DNA from: an uncultured Flavobacteriia bacterium
GTDB taxonomy: Bacteria; Bacteroidota; Bacteroidia; Flavobacteriales_D; Crocinitomicaceae
Assembly (NCBI GenBank): GCA_903928365.1
Contig: CAIYQV010000089.1
Span: 1-18,661, forward strand
DNA length: 18,661 bases
Direction of reading: 5' to 3'
Below the pieces are notes generated by a model that did not search any database, was not told the origin of the DNA, and saw only the letters and a list, made by a program, of their open reading frames with translations. Made by a program: the position numbers and the translations under genes. Positions 14,225-18,661 of the stretch are shown one piece after another (positions within the stretch are counted from its first letter, which is position 1; every line of letters begins with the position of its first letter).

Positions 14225-15618
14225 TAGTTCTGTTTTTTCAGGAAGTTATAGAGTAAACGCACACCGCTTCCTGTCCCTCCCTGACCTTTGTAATCTTCCT
14301 TTGCATCCAACCAGGATGGCCCGGCGATATCCATGTGAATGTATGGAGAATCTACAAAGTGCTCAAGGAATTTTCCCGCCGTAATCATTCCGGCATTGCC
14401 ACTACCGATATTCTTCAGATCAGCGATCTTCGACTTCATTTCTTCACCGTATTCCTCCCAGAAAGGAAAACGTACTACACGTTCGTAAACCTCTTCCCCT
14501 GCCTTTTCCAATTGATCAAAATAAGAGTCATTGGCATTCCCCATAATGATGGATGCCTTGGTTCCTATAGCGCGTACAGCTGCACCCGTCAAAGTAGCGG
14601 CATCAATTACTAATTGCGGTTTGAATTTCTCTGCATAAGAAAGCGCGTCAGCAAGGATCATTCGTCCTTCTGCATCCGTATTCAATACCTCCACAGTTTT
14701 CCCGTTGAACATCGTGACCACATCTCCTGGGGCATACGCATTCCCCCCTGGACGGTTGTCGGTGGCAGGAACCAATACCACCAAATGTACTTTTAGTTTT
14801 TGCAGAGCAGCAAGATAAAGAGCGCCTACCACGGTCGCTGCTCCAGCCATGTCGCTTTTCATTACATCCATGGAACCAGGAGTAGGCTTAAGGCTCAATC
14901 CACCGGTGTCATACACTACTCCTTTTCCAACCAATACGATCGGTTTTTTATTGATCGGTTTGGCAGGTTTGTATTCACAAATGGTGAATGTCGGCGGATC
15001 GATGGAACCCTTGTTCACTGCAAGCAAACCTCCCATCTTCAAAGATTCAATCTGTGTTTTTTCGAGTACCTGAACCTGAAATCCTGCTTCTTGACCCAAC
15101 ACTTCGATGTGCTGTGCGAGCTGTGTTGCATTCAAATGAGAAACAGGTTCGTTCACGCGATCACGTACCCAAAATACAGCCTTCTGAATCGACTCCAGTT
15201 CTTTCACTTTCTTATCAGAAACCTCCTCCGGCAGAAAGATGCTTTCCAGTTTGTTTTTTCGCTTCGAAGCATCCGAAAAATAAGGAAGAAACTGATAAGA
15301 GGATAAGGTCATTCCTTCAGCAAGGTAGATCGCCGCAGCGGAATCTCCCCAAATATAGATGGCATTTGTTTTGGCCGCAAGGGAATATACCTTGTTGCCG
15401 GCAAGACGCAATTTTTCGTGTGTTTGCTCTGACTTGACCAAATAACAGGATCCCTTCGCTGTTTTGAAGTACTCAAAAGTGTCTTCCGACTTAAGAAATG
15501 TCTTAACGGATTCTTTTAACTCTGCACCCAGAGAACTCGGAATCTTGGATTTTTTATCGAGGATAAGTACCACAGACTCCCCCTCAGGCAATACCGTATA
15601 TTTTTTTAGTTGAACCAT
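14224..15618 (-). CDS. pepA: M17 leucyl aminopeptidase
   Basis: This cytosolic two-metal aminopeptidase removes N-terminal residues (leucine preferred) from peptides. From ATG 15618 it is 464 residues, typical for the family; a TTG at 15639 would add seven residues but lies inside the -7 element. The N-terminal regulatory domain (about 1-150) is poorly conserved. The catalytic domain shows GKGVVYDTGGLSLKP (231-245), MKSDMAGAATV (253-263) and NTDAEGRMILADALSYA (313-329). Aligning to E. coli PepA, the catalytic and metal ligands are K232, D237, K244 (catalytic Lys), D256, D315, E317 and R319; all are present. The end is GPSWLDAKEDYKGQGGTGSGVRLL. It overlaps pdxA by one base and has its own -7 promoter upstream. 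The join of an aminopeptidase with pdxA is not an obvious pathway link. Confidence 0.95.
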   Translation of the reverse strand: MVQLKKYTVLPEGESVVLILDKKSKIPSSLGAELKESVKTFLKSEDTFEYFKTAKGSCYLVKSEQTHEKLRLAGNKVYSLAAKTNAIYIWGDSAAAIYLAEGMTLSSYQFLPYFSDASKRKNKLESIFLPEEVSDKKVKELESIQKAVFWVRDRVNEPVSHLNATQLAQHIEVLGQEAGFQVQVLEKTQIESLKMGGLLAVNKGSIDPPTFTICEYKPAKPINKKPIVLVGKGVVYDTGGLSLKPTPGSMDVMKSDMAGAATVVGALYLAALQKLKVHLVVLVPATDNRPGGNAYAPGDVVTMFNGKTVEVLNTDAEGRMILADALSYAEKFKPQLVIDAATLTGAAVRAIGTKASIIMGNANDSYFDQLEKAGEEVYERVVRFPFWEEYGEEMKSKIADLKNIGSGNAGMITAGKFLEHFVDSPYIHMDIAGPSWLDAKEDYKGQGGTGSGVRLLYNFLKKQN

Positions 15619-15636
15619 TTTAAAAAGCTTGGTAAA

Positions 15637-15644
15637 CAAAAGTA
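15637..15644 (-). promoter_or_regulatory. -7 element for pepA-pdxA
   Basis: On the minus strand, TACTTTTG (CAAAAGTA on the plus strand) is a perfect TAnnTTTG. The predicted start near 15630 leaves about 12 bases to ATG 15618. No good TTG -33 was found. It lies in the 40-base gap after the large YwqK-repeat gene, which has no visible terminator. Confidence 0.6.
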
Positions 15645-15658
15645 ATCATCTCTTCGGA

Positions 15659-18600
15659 CTATTCTTCCGTAGAGTCATCTTCTTCCTCTTCGTATTCGTT
15701 CAGATCTACATCATAGAACTCTTTATTGAGGGCTTTCCCGAGATGGTAGTTCGTGATCACAATGTCGAGCTGTTTTTCTCTGTACTTCAATTCTTCTTCC
15801 AAGTGGGGAAGATTTGGATTCAGGCAAATATCTCCTAGGTACTTGGTTTTGGAAAGGTCACCTCCCAACCAGCGTCCATCACGTTTTCCCATCACGTAAG
15901 TACCGACCTGATTGAGTTTGCCAAAAGGATCATAGAACTTCCAAATCCCGGTTGGCAAGCCATCTTTCATCCTACCTTCGTTCTGAAGCACACCGTTATC
16001 GTAATAGTTCTTTACATACCCATTCATTCGATCAACAGAATCCTTACCCTGCCAGATCGTCATGAGTTGACGAATCTCATAGTGGTCGGTATGTGAACAA
16101 TCGTATTTCTCAAATTTCTCAATGATGTAGCTTTCGCTGAGCTTGCGGCCTAAACGATCATAATCCGTCAGAATACCTTTAGCCTTAAATTGAATGGAAT
16201 CGTTCACCTTGATGATCGTATCAAAATAATCTGCTTCATAAAGGAATTCACCTTCGTAACTATAGTATTTCCAGCATGAAACCTTTTTACCCGAACTGAC
16301 TTGTCCGTCTCTCGCAATGGTATCATTCGGATAATATTTGGTAATGTGGTAATCGATTCCTTGCTTATTCACAAGACTGGGCCTGCCAAAATAAGGACGT
16401 TGGTAGTAATCGCTTCCAATTCCGAGGTTGGCGAGTACGCGATCCAAACTCTGAGTAGAAGTAATGTCTGATGGTTGAAAATAGATGGAATCACGCCAGT
16501 CGAACATATAGCGAACACTCAGTTCATTTTCCTCCCAAATCTTCTCCTCTACCGGAAAGCCAAAATGGAATTTCACATAGTGGTATCTGAAACCCAGGGT
16601 ATCAAACGCTTCGTAATCATCTATCGGATCTCCGTTTAGGAAAAAGCCGCGTTTGGCAAGTCGTCCGCTTAAATGATACGCCTTGGACTCACCTTGTAAC
16701 AATCCATTCTGAAAATTCAGATCATACAAGAGCGTCGAGTCAGTGCCATTCAACGTTAAATAGGTTTTTACATACCCATCCAATTCACCGTCTTTGTAAT
16801 TCAGACTGGTGTAAGCCAACTTATTTCTTTCAAAGGCAGGTCCTTGAGCAAATCCATCCTGGTAATTCACCTCTTCTTCAATTCCTCCGTACCAATTGAA
16901 ACGGGTGTATTTACCATTTTCGAATCCATTTTTATAATCTGTCGAACTGTACAGATAATGTGTTTTTCTCTTTGGAAAGGAATCCTTCAATAAACTGGAT
17001 AACTCCTCTTCATACGGATCATTATACCTTTCTTCCGGCTCTTTGGTATCAAACTCTTTGTATGGGCCATTAAGAACTCCCTTCTCAAAATTCATGGAAT
17101 AAAGCAATTTTCCAAACTGGTCGTATACCTTCCAGTCACCCTGAGGTTTTCCCTCCAGGAAGGAGCCTTGGATGGTTTTCACAAACGGACTTCGTTTCGA
17201 TTCACGGATCGCAATTTCACCACCAAACTCATCATAACCATCATAAGAATAAGGATACTCAATCGTTGGAATAAAGCCTCCCAGAAGATTACCAAAGATG
17301 GTTTCGGAAAATTCTTCATCCAACTCTGACGCATCGATCACACCGAAAAGAAACTTGTTGCTTAATTTGCCTTTTTCACGATACCGCTCAAGGTCTTTGT
17401 GTTTTTTCTCGTCGTACTTCATCCTCGGAAGTGAAATATGGAGGTGTTTACTTCCTGCTATTTTCAGTTTCTTGGTACTGGTCGTTAATGTTAATTCGCC
17501 AGTAAAAGGTTTTTCCTTTTGATACAATACCTGATCCTGATTAATATCATAGATCTCATCGTACTGATTCATCATTTGTTGCGGAATAGAGTCTTTTTCG
17601 TAGTATTCGTACAAGGCAGCAGAAGCCGTTGACTGAAGGGTAAGTTCGCCAAACGTGTACCATTTTTTACCATTCCAGCTTTCAAAGTTCTCACTGAATT
17701 CCAACTCAGCGCGCAGCGTGTTTTTTCCTGTAATACTATATGTTTCATAACGGAGCATTCGATCAACCGGATTGTAATACCTGGAGTATAACATACTGGT
17801 ATCCTCCTTGAACCATGAACGGAAGATCAACAAAGAATCCTTTAACTCACTGGATAATGTATCAAGATGATCGTAAAAAAAGAAGCGGTCATCCGGGTCA
17901 TCGGTTACTTTAAGATCCGATATCATAAAGGATTTGATACGTTCCGGTCTAAAATTGACCCGCACAAAATTTCCTTTCTGATCATATACAATCTCCTGGT
18001 ATCTTTTCCCATTGTAATCATATATTGTCTGTAAATACTGCGAAGAATCGGAATTAAAAAGAATCACATCATATGGATTTCCGTTATCCCAGAAAATGGT
18101 GTCTTCTTTCACTAATTTTCCATCCTTGAACTCGTAACGCACCATTAACTGTCCGTTGGGATATCTCTTTTCATAGATTCCGTCATATTTGAATCGAATC
18201 CCCAGACTGTCGATGAGTTTTGCAACGGGAATAGATACACCCTTTTCTTCATCGTAAACCAGGTTTTTAAATTCTTCGAAGGGATCCGCTTCAGCGCTGT
18301 AATCTCCTCCTTCATCGAAATATTCTTCATATTCTTCTCCCTCGTAATATTCCTCTTCATACTCTTCCCCATCATAGGAGGTAAGTTTTTCCTCTTCCAG
18401 TTCCAGGTCTGGTTCTTCCGGGTAGTTCAGTTCATAGATCTTCGAGGGGCTAAAGGTAACCGAGTATTTAGGAGAAAAGTCGAACGGACTTCCCATGTAA
18501 GACTCTGAACGATACAATTTGCGGCGAATAACCGTCTGGGTCACTGCTTCTCCCTGCTCTATTGGAGAATATGTCCAAGTCACCACGTCATTCAATCGCA

Positions 18601-18661
18601 GGCGCTTACGATTTTTACCTACACCGGTAAATTTTATTTCACGCATGATCCACTTTCCGGA
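15659..18661 (-). CDS. Large MORN/YwqK-type repeat protein, 5' end outside window
   Basis: The gene runs off the window edge: from ATG 18646 it codes for 995 residues, but the frame stays open upstream to 18661 (S-G-K-W-I before that Met), and SGKW resembles the repeat endings, so the true start is probably beyond the window. It has scattered YwqK/MORN-like units of pattern NGx-x-G-x-W-x-x-Y-x-x-x-G-x-L-x-x-x-x-x-Y-x-x-G, at about residues 157-180 (GIYEKRYPNGQLMVRYEF), 495-533 (EGKPQGDWKVYDQFGKL), 569-603, 617-630, 644-669, 785-806 (SGKKVSCWKYYSYEGEFL), 874-900 and 899-926 (TGIWKFYDPFGKL, GKRDGRW). Between them are non-repeat blocks (about 230-490). An acidic stretch rich in E and Y occurs at 77-126 and another at 984-995. 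The repeats are known in envelope-associated and in antitoxin-like proteins; no function can be assigned. The visible part has no signal peptide. Confidence 0.8.
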   Translation of the reverse strand, partial: SGKWIMREIKFTGVGKNRKRLRLNDVVTWTYSPIEQGEAVTQTVIRRKLYRSESYMGSPFDFSPKYSVTFSPSKIYELNYPEEPDLELEEEKLTSYDGEEYEEEYYEGEEYEEYFDEGGDYSAEADPFEEFKNLVYDEEKGVSIPVAKLIDSLGIRFKYDGIYEKRYPNGQLMVRYEFKDGKLVKEDTIFWDNGNPYDVILFNSDSSQYLQTIYDYNGKRYQEIVYDQKGNFVRVNFRPERIKSFMISDLKVTDDPDDRFFFYDHLDTLSSELKDSLLIFRSWFKEDTSMLYSRYYNPVDRMLRYETYSITGKNTLRAELEFSENFESWNGKKWYTFGELTLQSTASAALYEYYEKDSIPQQMMNQYDEIYDINQDQVLYQKEKPFTGELTLTTSTKKLKIAGSKHLHISLPRMKYDEKKHKDLERYREKGKLSNKFLFGVIDASELDEEFSETIFGNLLGGFIPTIEYPYSYDGYDEFGGEIAIRESKRSPFVKTIQGSFLEGKPQGDWKVYDQFGKLLYSMNFEKGVLNGPYKEFDTKEPEERYNDPYEEELSSLLKDSFPKRKTHYLYSSTDYKNGFENGKYTRFNWYGGIEEEVNYQDGFAQGPAFERNKLAYTSLNYKDGELDGYVKTYLTLNGTDSTLLYDLNFQNGLLQGESKAYHLSGRLAKRGFFLNGDPIDDYEAFDTLGFRYHYVKFHFGFPVEEKIWEENELSVRYMFDWRDSIYFQPSDITSTQSLDRVLANLGIGSDYYQRPYFGRPSLVNKQGIDYHITKYYPNDTIARDGQVSSGKKVSCWKYYSYEGEFLYEADYFDTIIKVNDSIQFKAKGILTDYDRLGRKLSESYIIEKFEKYDCSHTDHYEIRQLMTIWQGKDSVDRMNGYVKNYYDNGVLQNEGRMKDGLPTGIWKFYDPFGKLNQVGTYVMGKRDGRWLGGDLSKTKYLGDICLNPNLPHLEEELKYREKQLDIVITNYHLGKALNKEFYDVDLNEYEEEEDDSTEE

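Noticed and set aside
14800..15437. Overlapping plus-strand frames inside pepA (168, 74 and 149 residues)
   Set aside because: They overlap each other and a gene with intact catalytic residues on the minus strand; no protein signature.
18269..18418. GAA/TAT-rich repeated DNA in the large repeat gene as a possible microsatellite or CRISPR-like array
   Set aside because: No fixed unit or spacers; it is explained by the Glu/Tyr-rich acidic segment of the protein.

Overview
The window looks like a stretch of a Bacteroidota chromosome, probably a flavobacterium-like member (Flavobacteriales or a relative). The evidence is the gene order yceD-rpmF-plsX-fabH-accB-accC, perfect TAnnTTTG -7 elements (the Bacteroidota primary sigma signature) in front of five transcription units, the near absence of Shine-Dalgarno sequences, an L32 protein without the usual zinc-ribbon cysteines, and the protein styles (MORN/YwqK-repeat and TPR envelope-type proteins). 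No mobile elements, CRISPR arrays, tRNA or rRNA genes were seen. No gap between genes exceeds about 120 bases.

Layout, plus strand (1-8278): the 3' end of metG; a short region with an imperfect inverted repeat; a small conserved-looking hypothetical protein; a two-gene unit of a luciferase-like flavin monooxygenase and a kynurenine 3-monooxygenase-like FAD hydroxylase, 2 bases apart; sucA-sucB, the E1 and E2 subunits of 2-oxoglutarate dehydrogenase, ended by a strong terminator; and an exported TPR protein. A bidirectional terminator at 8306-8343 separates the plus-strand genes from the converging minus-strand genes.

Layout, minus strand (read from 18661 down to 8357): a very large YwqK/MORN-repeat protein whose 5' end lies outside the window; pepA-pdxA, overlapping by one base; then, from a new promoter, the fatty-acid synthesis operon yceD-rpmF-plsX-fabH-accB-accC. 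That operon makes malonyl-CoA (AccB and AccC, two of the four acetyl-CoA carboxylase parts), starts chain elongation (FabH), feeds acyl groups to phospholipid synthesis (PlsX), and carries ribosomal protein L32 and its usual DUF177 partner. A hairpin between accB and accC may set the ratio of the two subunits.

Most of the window is core metabolism. The parts most worth a second look are the coupled flavin-oxygenase pair (KMO-like pocket residues partly kept, LLM motif altered), the accB/accC intergenic hairpin, the non-ATG start and expanded acidic tail of YceD, and the giant acidic YwqK-repeat protein. I found no convincing wholly new system.
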